This document shows, piece by piece, positions 34,236-46,989 of a stretch of 64,000 nucleotides of DNA (the first letter of the stretch is position 1; each line of letters opens with the position of its first letter). The position numbers were made by a program, and so were the translations under genes. The notes under the pieces were generated by a model, which saw only the letters and a program-made list of their open reading frames with translations, was not told the DNA's origin and ran no database searches. The DNA comes from Lasiosphaeria ovina (Eukaryota; Ascomycota; Sordariomycetes; Sordariales; Lasiosphaeriaceae): assembly GCA_033439765.1 (NCBI GenBank), contig JAULSN010000001.1, forward strand, positions 2,294,001-2,358,000, in the 5' to 3' direction.

Positions 34236-35131
34236 TCATTTCCCAGTGGCATGTTCTTTCCGTCGTCTTCCTCTCTTTCGTTTGCCACAAGACTCAAAGT
34301 GAGCCTCGTGGGCCTGACGGCTATCGGGGCTTGAGCTATCGACTTCGTTCCCACACATGCAAACGTAAGCCGAGCGGGCGGGGTGCGTACATTGCCGAAG
34401 ATGCTTTCGGTGCTTGTCTTTGCGATCTTTTCGGCCACAGCGGCAAATGTAGGGCAAGCCCAAATGGTGGTCCCGCAGGTGCCGCTCTAGCGACCTCTCA
34501 TCCTTGACATCCTTGCATCGTTGGTTTCCGCAGAAGAGACGGCCTGAGGCAGATGGATGGTCTACCTTGATATGTTTGCTGGTAAAGAGGAGGAGTTAGA
34601 ATACGGCTGAACCATACCAAATGAAGCAAGGGACGGTGTTACATACACCAATAATGCCACATCAGTCGCGGGGATGTGGCAATGGTCGCAGGCCAGCGGC
34701 GGCAAGCCAGAGGACGGCGATGCTCGTGGCGGCGTTTGGATGTTGGACGCAGGAGAGTGCGAGGCCACGGTCGTGGGCGGTGATTGGGATAGCTCAAGCG
34801 GGGAGTTGAAGTCGAACGACGAGGCTGCTTCGGTGGGATTCGGAGAGGTGGTGGTTGCCAGTGAGTAATACGGTTCAATGACAGGAACTAACATTAGTTG
34901 TTGAGGTGAGATACAGCCCTGTCCTGGGATGAAACTGAAGTCGCTGTCGGCAGCGGCTGGCGCCTGCACGAGGCCGTTGGACGGCCACGGCTCGCTCAAC
35001 CCGCTGCGCACTCCGGACGTTCCATTCCAACCGCCAGGATAGGCTGGTGCAGCGTAAAGGAAGGGATAACATGATGAGGCGTCGGGGAAGCCAGGCTCCT
35101 CTTGTTCTATGCGGTGATCATTGTGCTGACT
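34236..35131 (-). CDS. C2H2-type zinc-finger protein (5' end unresolved)
   Basis: Two exons are supported. One ends at 34647; the other spans 34578-34236. Between them lies a 68-nt intron (GTATGT donor, TTACCAG acceptor, phase 2). The splice completes a classic finger, C-x2-C-x12-H-x4-H (CDHC...KHIKVDH). It is followed by C-x4-C-x12-H-type finger CGNQRC...RHLRDHH and two Cys/His-rich degenerate fingers (ICRCGRKDRKDKHRKHLRQC and CMCG...HEAHFESC). A basic tail KRKRGRRRK is a likely nuclear localisation signal. The N-terminal part is Ser/Pro/Asp-rich, like an activation region. The frame is open upstream to 35152 without any ATG, so a further 5' exon is needed. A plausible acceptor (ACATTCAG) ends at 35132. 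The protein is probably a DNA-binding transcription factor. Confidence 0.76.
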
Positions 35132-35152
35132 CTGAATGTCGGGGGCGCCGAG

Positions 35153-36520
35153 TCAAGACTCGGCGTTCGCTCGACGTTGAGAGTGGGGGGCGCAAGGGTG
35201 CGCGGCAAGTTGCGACCGACAATCGACGCTGTACTGCAATCGCGTTTCGTCAACACAGTTATGGGGTTACATTGTGTCGTGTGAGGTGCGAAGAGAGAGA
35301 AAAAACATCCTACCTCGGTGTATCTTAAATTGCGTATGGGTAGACCACCACCGCGAACGGCTCGGAGGACAGACAAAGGTTGTCGCAGAGACGAAGGGCA
35401 ATTGCTGCAGCCAGGGCAGCTTCCCAATTTGAAGGCGGGGGCAAAATCGGCGGCCTGGGGCCAATTTCTTGATTGGCGGCATCAAACTCCCCTTACCCAG
35501 GGTACTTCTGTACTTCTCTGTCTTCGTCAGTGCAGGATTTCCTCCTCGTCGCTTCTTCCCAGAAAAATAACTAGACTGGGGCCCAGTCGCTATACCCACT
35601 TTTCCTTTCAGCTCGTCTGTTTAATTGGCCTAGCCGGTATTCGCTCGTCGATGCGATTGACAAGATTGATCTTATCAATCTTATCATTGGCAGCTGAAAA
35701 TTTAACCAATGAAGTAGTAGAATCTGAAGGAAGAGTGGGCACATTGACCACAGCCCCCCGTCTAGGTAGCAGGTAGCCCGCAGCATGCACCGGACACGGT
35801 CCACTGGCAAGTGTGGCCCCAAACCCACGGCATGCGAGCTTCATCTGCCTCGCTAATTAGCTCTGTTGCCTTGGGGACAGGCAGTTAAACGCGAGGAAAT
35901 GGCGAAGCATTCCGGTTGTCAACATTACCGAGTTCCATTATTCCACTCTTTGTCAAGTGCGGATCTCGCGGCGCGGTGCTGTGGCTCCTCTCTGACTTAG
36001 CCAGCATCGTTGTTTTTGTTGTTGATGCAACACGAAGAACTACAGCCACGCAGCCAATGGTGGCATCGCATCCACGAAAACATGGTAATTTGTATGGCAT
36101 TATGAACTATCGAAACTAAAGTAGCTGAACTACTAATAGACTGCAAGACTCAGTATGGCCCATCAGTAATCTAACCCTCGTAACTCCTTCCTTCTATACA
36201 TGTCCATGACGCCGTATAATTCCACGAAATCTCAATCAAAACTTGACAAAAAAAAAAAGGTGTGGCGTATGACAGGCTCGGGGGTTGATGCCTAAAGCTT
36301 TGGGCCTATCCACTAAGCTGTCTTGGCTTTTGAAGTAGTTAGAGACTTCTTGGGATTCTCGTCTTATCGATGTCTCAGAGCTTTGCAGCTCGGCGTGTTT
36401 ATTGTCTACTTGACAATGCTAGCCGGTTTGTACTTTGGCGGCGGCGATGTCTAGATGGAAAGCTGTTTTCTACAGGACTCGGAGGCTGCCGTGTGTAGCA
36501 TCCCAGGTAGACCTTCCCGA
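35153..36520. other. Intergenic, probable upstream region of the zinc-finger gene
   Basis: The missing first exon of the zinc-finger gene should lie here, but I could not fix it. A perfect 9-bp inverted repeat with 3-nt loop (aagattgat-ctt-atcaatctt) lies at 35662-35682. A run of about 12 A lies near 36247. Confidence 0.4.
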
Positions 36521-38448
36521 TTAGGGGTTGCTCACATAACTCTGGGCCCGTCTCAGGTCGTCGGCGTTCTGGTGGCCTTGATCAGGGTGCTTTTCATGCT
36601 CCAGTTCAGAAGACCACGAGAAATTCTCCTCGTCCTCGTCACCGCTGGCGTACTTGCTCTTGGCCCGAATCTGGGCGCCATACTTCCAGAACAGGAACGG
36701 AATGAGGCAGCAGCCAAGAGCGAGGAAGCCGAGCAGACTCGAGGCCCACTCCATTCCTAGGCGCTCGTACATCTGCTCGGTGAACAGAACGGTAGCGGCG
36801 CCCCAGAATGAACGAATGCACGTCTTTGCGGCAAGGGCCGAGGCCGCTTGGGTCTGGTACGAGTCGACAAGATAGTTGTTGGCGGAATTGTAGAGGAAGA
36901 TGAAGCCAAATCCGACGGGCAGCCCGGCAAGACAAGGGCCAACCCAGGTCAGACGCTCGTAAGATGTCCAGGCAAAGATGAAGAGACCAAGGGGAATGAA
37001 CCAGCAGCTCAACATCATGGGGATCAAACGGATCTCGGCGGGCGGTTTGCCGTTGTACTTCTTAGCGGTCTCGAGGTAGTGCTTGTTGACCCACGGCGCG
37101 CAGAAGGCGGCGCAAACGACGCCAACCGCGATGGGAATGAACATCAAGCCAGTAATGCCGGCCGAGTAGCCTTTGCCCTTTTGGAAGACGATAGGGTAGG
37201 CGACAAAGAACATGTAGAGCAGTCCATAGAGAACCGACATGTAGAGGCTGATGAGAAGGACAATGAGCTCTCGGAAGAGGAGCTGGAACGGACGGATCAA
37301 GAAGATTCCCAGGCGCTCAAAGAATGGCCGCAGGTCGAGATCCTGCTCGGTAACATAGTCGGCATCGCCCGTCTCCCTGCGCATTTTCTTGGCACGTCTG
37401 TCAAGAATAGTAGGTGTGTATGTCTCGGGAACGGTGAAGGTGATCAGAACCCAAACGACAAAAGCCGCTATGAGTTGGATCCAGTATAGCCAGCGCCAGC
37501 CGCAAGCGTCAGCCAAGAAGCCGCCAACAAGGGGGCCGACTGTGGGTTTCGCGGTTAGAGGAGCGCAGTGTCACGGAAAAGTGGGGAAACATACTCGCAG
37601 GGCCGATGAAAGGGGCGGCAGAGAAGGCAGCCATGGGCACGCCTCTCTCCTCGGTGCGCCAAAGGTCGGCAAGCGTGCCGCCAACGAGCGTCATGGGCGC
37701 GGAAAAGGCAATGCCGTCAAGGGTCCGGAAGGCGATCAGAGTTCCGATATTCTTGGCCACAGCGCAAGGGATGATGAAGACGACGGCAATAAAGAGGGTC
37801 GAGCCACTGTGAAGGCTGGTTAGCACATACGACCTCTTCCTAGTTACCAGATGGAAAGACATACTAGATGACGCGGCGTCCGTAGATTTCAGAAAGCGGT
37901 GCAAAGATCATGGGCCCTGTGGCAAGACATTAGCTTCCTATCCGTTCTCCTTCATTGCCTCAGCCTGGCGGGAGCTCCAAGTGTTGCTTACCGATACCGA
38001 AGCCAACAACAAAGACTGTGATAGAAACCAAAGCAACCTCCTCGCTGACGTTGAACTCTTCGGCAACGCCAGGGATATCGGCTGTGATGACACTGGAGCA
38101 GAAAGCGACAACGAAGCAAGTGACGGCAACCACCATGGTGCAGTACCACTTGTAGGCGCGGGACCAGTTCTTGGGGTTCTCGGGGTCGCCCTCCACGAAA
38201 GTGACGAGCTTGTAGTTTCGCTCGGTGCCGTTTAGAGGCCCGGCCGGCAACACGCCCGTCTTAGTCTCGATCTCGTACTCGGCCATGTTTGCGTTGGCCG
38301 AGAGGGTGCGGTAGGGCAAGTTGACATCGACGGGCTCATGGGCAGTCGATGCCGTGCCTGTTCTTGCGACAGCGGCGGCATGGTGAGAGGAGCGTACTGA
38401 GCTGGAGCGGTGAGCCGGCTCTAGGGGCCGAGGACCTGCGTCGGCCAT
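36521..38448 (-). CDS. MFS multidrug transporter, DHA1 (12-helix drug/H+ antiporter) type
   Basis: Four exons, 38448-37992, 37916-37865, 37806-37595 and 37539-36521, give 579 aa. The introns are 75, 58 and 55 nt, each with GTAAGC or GTATGT donors, CTAAC-like branch sites and CACAG/CCACAG acceptors. The cytosolic N-terminus carries the family signature [10 protein letters not shown] just before helix 1. Motif [10 protein letters not shown], lies between helices 2 and 3 and is assembled across introns 1 and 2. [25 protein letters not shown] and the G-W-R-W motif follow. A long central cytosolic loop ([15 protein letters not shown]) separates the two six-helix halves, and an acidic tail ends the protein. 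Members export drugs, toxins or polyamines at the plasma membrane using the proton gradient. The specific substrate cannot be read from sequence. The frame is fully intact. Confidence 0.94.
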
Positions 38449-41400
38449 CTTGATTCGGGTATGTGGGTGAGTAGGCAGACGATGCGTCGTTTGTTACTCC
38501 CCAGCGAGAATGCTTGGAGGGAGCGGCTTCTGATTCCCCAAGGGAAAAGGAAAAGTAGCGAAAGCGAAGGTGGTCAAGAAAGGAATGCAATCCGGCTCGT
38601 GCTTCAGCCCGGCTCCTGTGTCGTTGTCGAAGAATTAGATATCCAAACCAAGCCTGGCAATCCAGCTTGGCGGCGGCCCTGTCGAGTCTTATACATGGCA
38701 ACAAACAAGCTGGAAACGGCCGTCTCTCGGGAATGTTCGGCAATGTGGACAGGTACTGGAGGTTGTGACCAGGTTGCGGGTTGGTTCCCTGCATCGATCT
38801 TCATCCGCGATGCAGCAGCAGGGCTCGTAGCCTGGGACCCGGGACTGGGACCCTGAAGCAGGCGGGAGCCTTACCATTCCGAGACTTGGTGGTGAAAGGT
38901 GGAGTCCCTGAAAAGGTGAAACGCATTGTTCCCAGGAGGAATGGTTGCGAGATCGAGTCAGTGGAAACGAGCAACCAATCTCGCGCTCTCGCGTATGGAT
39001 GGAGCATCTATCCATTGTACCACAAAAGAGAAGAAAGTATGGTATTTGCGAACACCATACCCACTCGACAAGGGCCTTTTTGGCATTGCTTCGTTGGGCG
39101 AATGGCAAAAGAATCCACGATTTGCCCCACGTCTCGGCGTCGCGTCCAGAGTTAAAGGCGAGCTCGACCAAATATTTGGCTTTCATCGCCTCTGTCTCCG
39201 CCCGTGACGCAGTGCTCACTTCTCAGCTGTGCTAAGCTTAGTCTGCATCGGCGCGGCGGTATGTGCACGGGAGAGAAGCCGCAGCTGCAGAGTCTGCTTC
39301 GCTACCTATCGAGTGTTGTTGTTAGCCTCCCGTCAGTATTTTGTGTCCTTCGATTGGCCAAAATATTTACCTAGATAGGTCTCTTGCTTGGTGCATCGCG
39401 CATCGTGAACCCCAGCGAGAAAGACGCGCGCACATAGGCCCACATAGGTCCCCAGGAAAGGAAAGATGCAAACAGGACAAAAGGATACCGGTGTGGAGTG
39501 TGCTTCGTTGACAAGCAGGAGATTCCTTTCGAGAAAGCGACGCGGTGGAGCATTCGTTTATTCGCGGCCCGTCCTGCAATACAGTCGCAGAGCACCTGGA
39601 AGGGCCTGGAAGATGCTTGCGTTGGTCTGCCCAAGCCCAGGAAGTGCTGGATCTGAAAATGAGGTCATTGCATGCCCGTAGCGGCTAGCCTGTCAGGGTG
39701 CTGTGGACACTCGAATCTGTGAAATGGGTAAGCGAAGTGTTCTTGGCGCTCTTCAGGGCTCGCCACCTGTAGAGGCGAGCTCTGTTCTGGCACTTGCACC
39801 TGTCAAGCCCAAACTGACACGAGCCGTTGCTTCTCTCCATGTTCGGATCGTATCCCATCAAAAGCGGCCCATTGTCAATAACCCATGCAGGCTGTGTCCA
39901 ATAAAGTGTGCGCATCAGGCTTCAAGGACAAGAACAAGCTGCCGGGCCAATAAGAAGCTTTCTTTGTTGCAAAGCCCGAGGCGAGCGCGAGAAAGGTTTC
40001 CTCCCAGGTTTGAACGACACGACGGCACAACCCGTCTTACTTGCCGAGTTTGCTCCGGCCTCGGACGTCTTTAAATCCTTGTGGGAACGGCACGGCAGTG
40101 ACAACGGCAACGACAACGGCAGCTCGGCCAACCGAAAACTCGATATTTTATCTGACCCCTGCCCCGCTCCTTCGACTCGATGCAAAGCCGGCCATATGCG
40201 CCTCTCACCCCTGATGAATCGCCTCCTAGGGTCACGGATAGAGCTGCGTAACATGTCGTTACCTTAGTTGAGTAGCGAACCGCCCCAAACATTTTGCAGC
40301 TTCGTTCCAAATCACCCGAAATGCCCCATGCACGTTTCTACAACCCCTGAATGAGTCAGACTCCCCCAAACTTCACTGCTGCTGATGCAGCTGTTGTCGA
40401 CTATCCTCGATACACTGGGACTCTGGATGTGCATATATGGTGCGCAGATGCCTCGCACCATATGCGTCGCCTATCGTCATTAAATCATTGATGATTGCCC
40501 GGACAGCTCGTTCTCTCAGCTCGGGTCAGGCAAAAATTCCACCTTAGGCCAGCCAAGCATCTCGGGCCGTTCGCTATCCACTATAGCTACCAAACTAGGG
40601 AGACTTGGTGTCCATCGACGGTACTGCATCTTGGCAACTTGGTATCGACATCAGCACATTCCAATGCTTGGCTACCTGTGGCTACCTTGCCGCAGTGGGC
40701 AGCGTTCGTGACAGGCGCTTGGCTACATGAGTCGCAGGGGCGTCATCGGACCATACCAAGGGCTTTCTCGAGGTTTACTGGCTTCAACCTCCCCCACCTC
40801 GTGGAATACGTTCTTGACTCTTGCCTGCGCCGGGGACTGTGCAGGTTTTTTGCTCACGTCCTCGAACGAAGCTTCGACCCCTTCTCCCTTCTCCAAGGCT
40901 CAACATATACACAGTTCAAGTTTCGTGATTCAGTAGCTAGTTCAATGACCCCTACCCCCAGATACTCTTGTGAACTCCAGTACACTTTCCCAAACCGATT
41001 CCATTGCAGTGTGCACCTGTGATCCACTCCCCAGGCTCCCCTTCCCCCGCAGGCTGGCACGAAGATAGAGAACCAGGGCGTCTATCTAATCAAACAAACA
41101 ACAACCAAACCGAGGGCCAAATTTTCAAGTGCTGGTAGTGAGGACAAGGTCCATCGTTTCATTATCCCACGGAGGTGAGGCTGAAGCTCCCATCATGTCG
41201 GGTAAAATGGCTCCGTAAACACGCGCTCGCGTGTTTCTGGAATCGGGCGTTTGCAGACCAAGAGAGGGAGGGCCAAGCGACGTTGAATCGTGGCGGCGAT
41301 GTGGAGAATGTACAGCACTTGGGAATTATGAGTTGACACACATCATTCGCCTTGTACCAGCGAGAATATGGCAAGCAGGGCTTTCATCCGACACGTTTGC

Positions 41401-41964
41401 TCTGGTCACAACGTTACATTCGTCACAATGTCAAAACGAAAGGATCCGTGTGTTGCTCAGGGGTCAGGGGCTGTCTAGTGACGAGCTCGTCTTCTCCCTA
41501 TTCTAATGATAGCGACCAAAAACGAAAAGTCCTGTTCCTTGCTCTGGCAGGTATTCAGCTGAGGAAATTATATGTGCTCTTCGTGCATCACGAGGAAGGT
41601 CGGCGGACTCGAATAAGATACAGTATTGTTCAATCGGAATGGGTGTCGTTTAACATAAATCGACAGTGCTTCTCCGATTTGAGAAAAGACAACCTGGTGG
41701 CATTTTGTGTACATACAAGCCAGAAAGTGAGCAGGAATGCGAAGTTGAAAAGAAAACAATGGTCGCTAGAAGGGAGGTGGTGGATAGCAATACCATGCTG
41801 GAGCCACAGGTGTGCGTGGTGATGGACAAGACGAAAAAGATAAGTGGCCCCAGGAGAGAGAGCAAGGACTTTCTGGTGGCCCAAACAGTCAATGGGCTCG
41901 AGGTTCCATGGTAGTGGAACAAGAAGGAAAAAAAGACAAAAGCCAGAAAAATAGGGGACTTGAC
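38449..41964. other. Long intergenic region, no gene supported
   Basis: A 3.5-kb stretch without a convincing gene. Several frames above 100 codons exist on both strands (for example 38689-39219 minus and 40495-41022 plus). They overlap other frames and have random-looking composition. Confidence 0.45.
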
Positions 41965-42092
41965 GGCTCCGCCGAGACTTGAACTTGGAAGTCCATCACA
42001 GGTACTACACAACCCAGGAGCCACATGGTCCTGAGCGCCCTTGTCGGGAAATGCACCGCATGCTGGCGAGTTAACCATTACACCACGGAGCC
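41965..42092 (-). tRNA. tRNA-like sequence with oversized insert, possible tRNA pseudogene
   Basis: On the minus strand a 7-bp acceptor stem GGCTCCG/CGGAGCC is perfect and extends to 10 bp with flanking GAC/GTC. The A box TGGTGTAATGG fits the pol III consensus. The T arm CCAAG-TTCAAGT-CTCGG has a good T loop and B box, but one A-C mismatch in the stem. GGCTCCG acceptor ends are typical of fungal tRNA-Arg, and one reading puts GCG in the anticodon position. The interval between D arm and T arm is about 85 nt, and I could not fold a convincing anticodon stem or intron. A functional intron-containing tRNA or a decayed copy are both possible. Confidence 0.45.
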
Positions 42093-43203
42093 GTCGCATC
42101 CGTACCTGACAACCAGCGGCGGGGCAATGGGTATAAGTACCCTGATGCACTGGGCAACCAGCAAGGGCTCATCCCGTGTTCTATCTCTGTCTGGTAGCTG
42201 TCTAATGAGAGAACCGGCTGCTCTCATGCTGCTGTACGACTCCACCGTGGGCAAGAGAGGGAGTCTCGGACCCTCGGTGACATCAGACGCCAGTGATCCG
42301 ATGTCAGGGAGCTCCGCGTAATTAATTACCTACCCAGCTTGGCGCACTTTGGAACTTCTTTTGTTTTTTTGCCCTCCTCTGCCTTTGCCCCTCTTACTCT
42401 TAGATCTGCTCTCCCTCCCTCTCAGCATATGGGCTGCTGTTCCGTTCTTTCCCGGACCGAGGAAGCTTCGAGCCGAACCATAGACCATACACACCTACAA
42501 CGCCTTCGAGCCAGATATGCTCCGAACACGTAAGACACAAGAAGAAATAAAAAAAAGCAAGAAACAAAAAGACCATAGTTAGACTACCAGAGCGGTAACA
42601 AGAAAATAGAATAACATGGGCCATTGGGCAGTTCCACAACGTTGCTCAACCTGATTCCTCAGGGTACCTTGGCTATTTAAATCCCAATAATTCACCAACG
42701 GTTCAAAAAGAGTACCTCGACCAGATTCGAAGCAATCAAGCTGCTGCTGTTGTCCAAAAACAACACCGTCCGATCCACATTCGGCTGTTGTGGATAACTC
42801 TCATTCCGAACACAGCAACACGGACAGCTACCTAATTATCGGCCCGGCAGGAAATGACAGCTGGCGGACGGTGGCAGCAGACGGAACTTGTGGGTGGAGT
42901 AACCCTAACCCTACCTCGCTAAGCTTTCCGTTTTCAGCTAACGCAGCTGACGGCAGTAATCTCGATGCAGGGCGGGCACGTGACTGTCTGGGATACGCGG
43001 TAATTCCAAAATTTCATCGGGCCGGGTCGGTCGCTCGACCTTGGTGCTCGCTCTTAACCCTGCACAGCGACTCCGCCAACAGCACAGGATCAGCTGTCAT
43101 TACAATCGCTCTCTCGTCCGTCTGGCTGCCCGCCAATGCCTGCCACGACTCGTCTATAATATTATATACGGGGCCCATCTGAAGAATTAAACGCGCCAAA
43201 ACC
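42093..43203. other. Intergenic, promoter side of the zinc-finger/DUF3237 gene
   Basis: No gene supported. A short taaccctaaccctacc stretch lies near 42900-42915, and a TATA-like atattatatac near 43160. Confidence 0.45.
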
Positions 43204-44623
43204 ATGGCGCGGCACATTGAGCAGGACGTGCACGCCGCCTTTGTCGAATTTCGCGCAGAGGGTAAGTTCGTTCCGTTGTATTCGCCCTTACCGCGTCGCT
43301 GTACGGATACTCGCCGGTCGGTACACGTACCTGCGAGTACACGGGATTGACAGTAACCTGCCTACTGTACCGTTATCTTACGATCGATCAATGGCCTCTG
43401 TGCTAACCTCGCGCTCCTCGGTCGGCCCGGCTCCACCCCAGAGAGCGACAAGTGCATGTCGGTGCAGTGCATCTACTGTCAGCAGGTGCGCGCGAAGAAC
43501 ACGACGCGCCAGAAGCAGCACCTGGCCCAGTGCGCCACCTACCTCCAAGCCCACCCCGACGTGGTCATCGGCGGACCCTCCCACCCTCACCCTGGCGGCA
43601 TCGGTGGCATCACCGACGCCGCCGCCGATGGCTATGCCGACAGCCCCAGCCTCGACGGCTCGGCCGATCCCACCACTGCCCTGAGCGGCTACCCCGCTCC
43701 CACCCCTACCCGCGTCCCCGGCGTCAACGTCAACGTCAACGTCAACGGCACCCCCAACACCCAGCCTCTCCGCCACTCGCTGTCCACACCCGCCGACGGA
43801 ACCCCCTCGGCGAAGCGCCAGAAGGTCGCTAAGGCTAACACGTCGAACCTCCCAGAGATCCCTTTGCGCGACGTCCATGCCGCGTTCGTCGAGTTCCGCG
43901 TAAAGGACGACGACAAGTGCGTGTCGGCCCGCTGCATCTACTGCAACCAGGTTCGCGCGAAGAACACGTCGCGCCAGCGCGATCACCTACTGTCCTGCCC
44001 CGGCTACCAGTCGGTGCTCAAGGAGAAGATCCCCGCCAACAACCTCCGCCACCAGTTTGACGAGGACGATGTCGCCAGCTCGCTGGCCCTCCCTTCGCCC
44101 ACCCTCGACCTTGACTTCCGGCTTAGCATCCGCGTCAAGCCCAAGATCAACGTCGGCACAGGTAACTTTGGCCTCCAGAGCTGGATCTCGTGCATCGGCG
44201 GGCAGTGGGCTGGCCGCTGGGGCAAGGGCACCGTCCTCGTGAGTCTTCCTCTTTCCCTCTGCACCTCATCCTCGACTAACCCACGTGTCTTTCTTGCAGC
44301 CCGGAGGCCAGGACATGCAGACGACAGTCAAAGACATGTCGACTCACATCTCGGCCCGGTATCTGATCCAGACGCAGGACGATAAGCCGGCCGTCATCAC
44401 CTGTAACATCAAGGGCTGGTGGCTCGGCGAAAAGGACATCATGGAGCGGCTCCAAGATCCTGTCGCGGCGGATAACATCACTGCGCAGCGGTACAAGTTC
44501 CGCGTCACCATGGAGCTCGAGACTGGCGATCCGCGCTACGCGGAGATCAACACAGGCATCTGGGTTGGAAGCGGCTGCCGCCGAGGCGCCGAGATTGTTT
44601 ACGACGCCTACCGGGTCAACTGA
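43204..44623 (+). CDS. Two CCHC-type zinc fingers fused to a DUF3237 domain
   Basis: Three exons, 43204-43261, 43442-44238 and 44300-44623, give 392 aa; the introns of 180 and 61 nt keep phase. Two near-identical modules of about 45 residues (roughly 8-52 and 149-193) share DVHAAFVEFR, then DKC, C-I-Y-C, QVRAKNT-x-RQ, HL and a final C. This gives a C-x2-C...H...C pattern resembling a BED or short zinc-binding finger. A Gly/Pro/Ala linker with repeated Asn-Val lies between them. From about residue 215 the C-terminal half matches DUF3237: LDLDFRLSIRVKPKINVG, ISCIGGQWAGRWGKGTVLPGG, ISARYLIQTQDDKPAVI, NIKGWW, and the closing GIWVGSG-x-R. DUF3237 is a small beta-barrel of unknown activity, usually a stand-alone protein. 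The fingers suggest nucleic-acid or protein binding. The combined architecture is unfamiliar to me. Confidence 0.86.
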
Positions 44624-46989
44624 GCCTTTCCGGCTCGTGGGCCGCTCTCGGGCACAACAGAATGGACGGCAATTTTTTGAATCGTGATGGCTTTGCCAGG
44701 CCAGCGCTATCGCCGCCATGACCTTGCAGGGGCCTAGACGTATCTTGTGTGTATACCATGTATGATAATTCGGGGTATTTTATTTTTATTTTTTTAAGGT
44801 TTCGTGTGGCCCGAGGGCCTCCGACACGGTGTATTTAGCCGCGTCGCCTCTACATTGTTATCACTGCCCCCGCCTTTATGACAGGCACGCGGGCTTGGGA
44901 GCTGTTAGGAGGAGCTTAATAACATCTCTTGCTTTCGTCTTGCTATGTCTGGACTTTCGGCTCTGGAGTCCACAAGTGAGAGAAGGTTGCGCCCGGGCTT
45001 GGCTATTTTTCGAAAGGGTCTGCATGCCATACTCTTCACCAACCACCGCATTGGCTCCCTGAGGTCGAAGGCTCAACAGATTGCCACCACCATACCGGAC
45101 ACGGGAATAGGCGTCATCCAAGACTACCAAGGTCCACTAGCGACTAGGGTGATCGAGATGCCGCCCCTGACCTGGCTAAATACCTAGACTTATTCAACGA
45201 ACGGCCGAAATACACGTGACGCCAGCCCAGCGACAACTAGACAACTACCGAGACTCAACAAAACACAGACACCAACCCCAGACACGATTCACAGCCCTGA
45301 CCAATAGTCTCAGAATACGAGAAAGTGCGACTCGCACTCTTACTCAGACTTTGGCCGCCTTTTGACCACCAAGCTGCATCACGCAGCAGCCAGTCGTCCT
45401 GGGAGAGGGCGTGACTCGCCCCAGCGTTGCGTCGACGCCCTCTTTCCGGTCAGTTGGGTCATCCTGCCCTGCTTTCCCCGCAGTCTCAGCCCTAGCTAAG
45501 CTACCTACATAGTACAAGTGCCGAGGGTACGTCAGCATGTTCTGTCCAGTCTGGGGGAAAGCAACCCCCTCTGTCTCTGTCTCTGTCCTGATTTGGTGTA
45601 GAAGAAAAAGGCCCGGGAGGAGCACCCACCTGCTTGCTTGCTGACTTACGTGAAGATGCTGTTGCGCCGGCAGAACAACTCTGGTCACACGGCGACGGAC
45701 TGCCCGCTCCCAAGCTCGCCCCCTCGCTCGGCCCTGCTTACTGTCCTGCGACGGACGGCGAGGCACACGGGAGAGACAGAGGGGCTTTTTGTCACCTGCC
45801 TCCCTAATGGGCCCGTCGGGGCTCGGTCTCGGACCTCCTCCCACTCCTACGGTTCCTTCCTACCCAGAACCTTGATTGCGGGGGAGAGGAAAGAAAGGGG
45901 GGAGGGGCATTCCTGTCAGGAGTCCATCCTAGCGCCCGACTCCGGCCCGATACGACGGGGCCAGATGCAACGGTCTGGCGAGGAGACGGCACGCACGCAC
46001 TCACACACTACGACCATGACTACGACCATTTCTCGCCGCAGACTCAGAGGATAATTAATGGTGGACTAGGGGTCGATTTTTTTTCGAGCTCTGTTAAATC
46101 ATCATGGATGCAAAGTCCGACAGCCGACCTTCACATGCTCGCGGCCAAGGAGAAGAAAAAAAGGAGAGCAGAAAAAAGGACAGGAAAAAAGCCCTCACCT
46201 GTCTGAGGTCAGCTTTCTTCTACACTACCGGCCGAGCCGCTGTTGCTGCCCGCACGCCCGCACCCCTACCCCAGCCCCATCCGGCATCTGATCGCCCACT
46301 CGTCGGTCTGCCGGCCTGTGTCACGGACGCGCCGCCCGAGGGGGAGGGTTGCAGTGCCAGCTGAAATATCGAAAAAGAAGAAGAACCGAAAACAGAAATC
46401 CCCGGCCCGCGTCCCACGCCAACGCACCGCCGCTGATCTAGGCTGTTTGGTTCCCTTCCCCTGGTCCTTCTCATGGATGATGATGGAGGGCGTGATGTTG
46501 GCTTTTTTACCCTCTGTCAACGCTGACCGAGCGAGGCAGAATGGGTTCCTTGGACGGGCTGGCTGGCTGGCGGGCTGGCAAGGCAAGGCAACGCGCGGTC
46601 ACCAGCTCGGCATCACGGTTCCCTCCCTCGCCCTCTGGCGTAGCAGTGTCGACAGCTGCTGAGCCTGCATGGCATTCTCTCGAGCATCAGAGACACTCTC
46701 TGGATGCGACGCCAGCATGTCAACCTGAGCCAGCGGCCAGGAAGAGTCTGGAGAAGACCAAGACGCCAGCCAGCCCTGGTTATAATAAGAGTGGCTATAA
46801 CTACTGCTCGACCGGAGCCCCGGGAGCTCCACGATATCAGATAGATTGCTATCCAATCTAAACGCAATCTCCATCTCCCGGGACCAGCCGGCCTTGCATA
46901 CCTACCTACCCAGCTGCCTTCCCTACCTACCTATACTTTGTAATTAACTAGGCGACCGGGCAGCCACTCCCGGCCTGTCCTTCCCGGCC
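44624..46989. other. Intergenic, no gene supported
   Basis: Short, overlapping frames only. Scattered T and A runs (for example 44775-44795, 46077-46083). Confidence 0.5.

Noticed and set aside
38689..39219. 176-codon minus-strand open frame upstream of the MFS gene
   Set aside because: Overlaps plus-strand frames of similar length and contains no protein-like blocks.
40495..41022. 175-codon plus-strand open frame
   Set aside because: Composition is random-looking and other strands are equally open; no motif, no upstream signals.
42900..42915. Interstitial telomere-like CCCTAA units (also near 58919-58931 and 63485-63505)
   Set aside because: Only one to two units each; expected by chance in 64 kb and not a telomere boundary.
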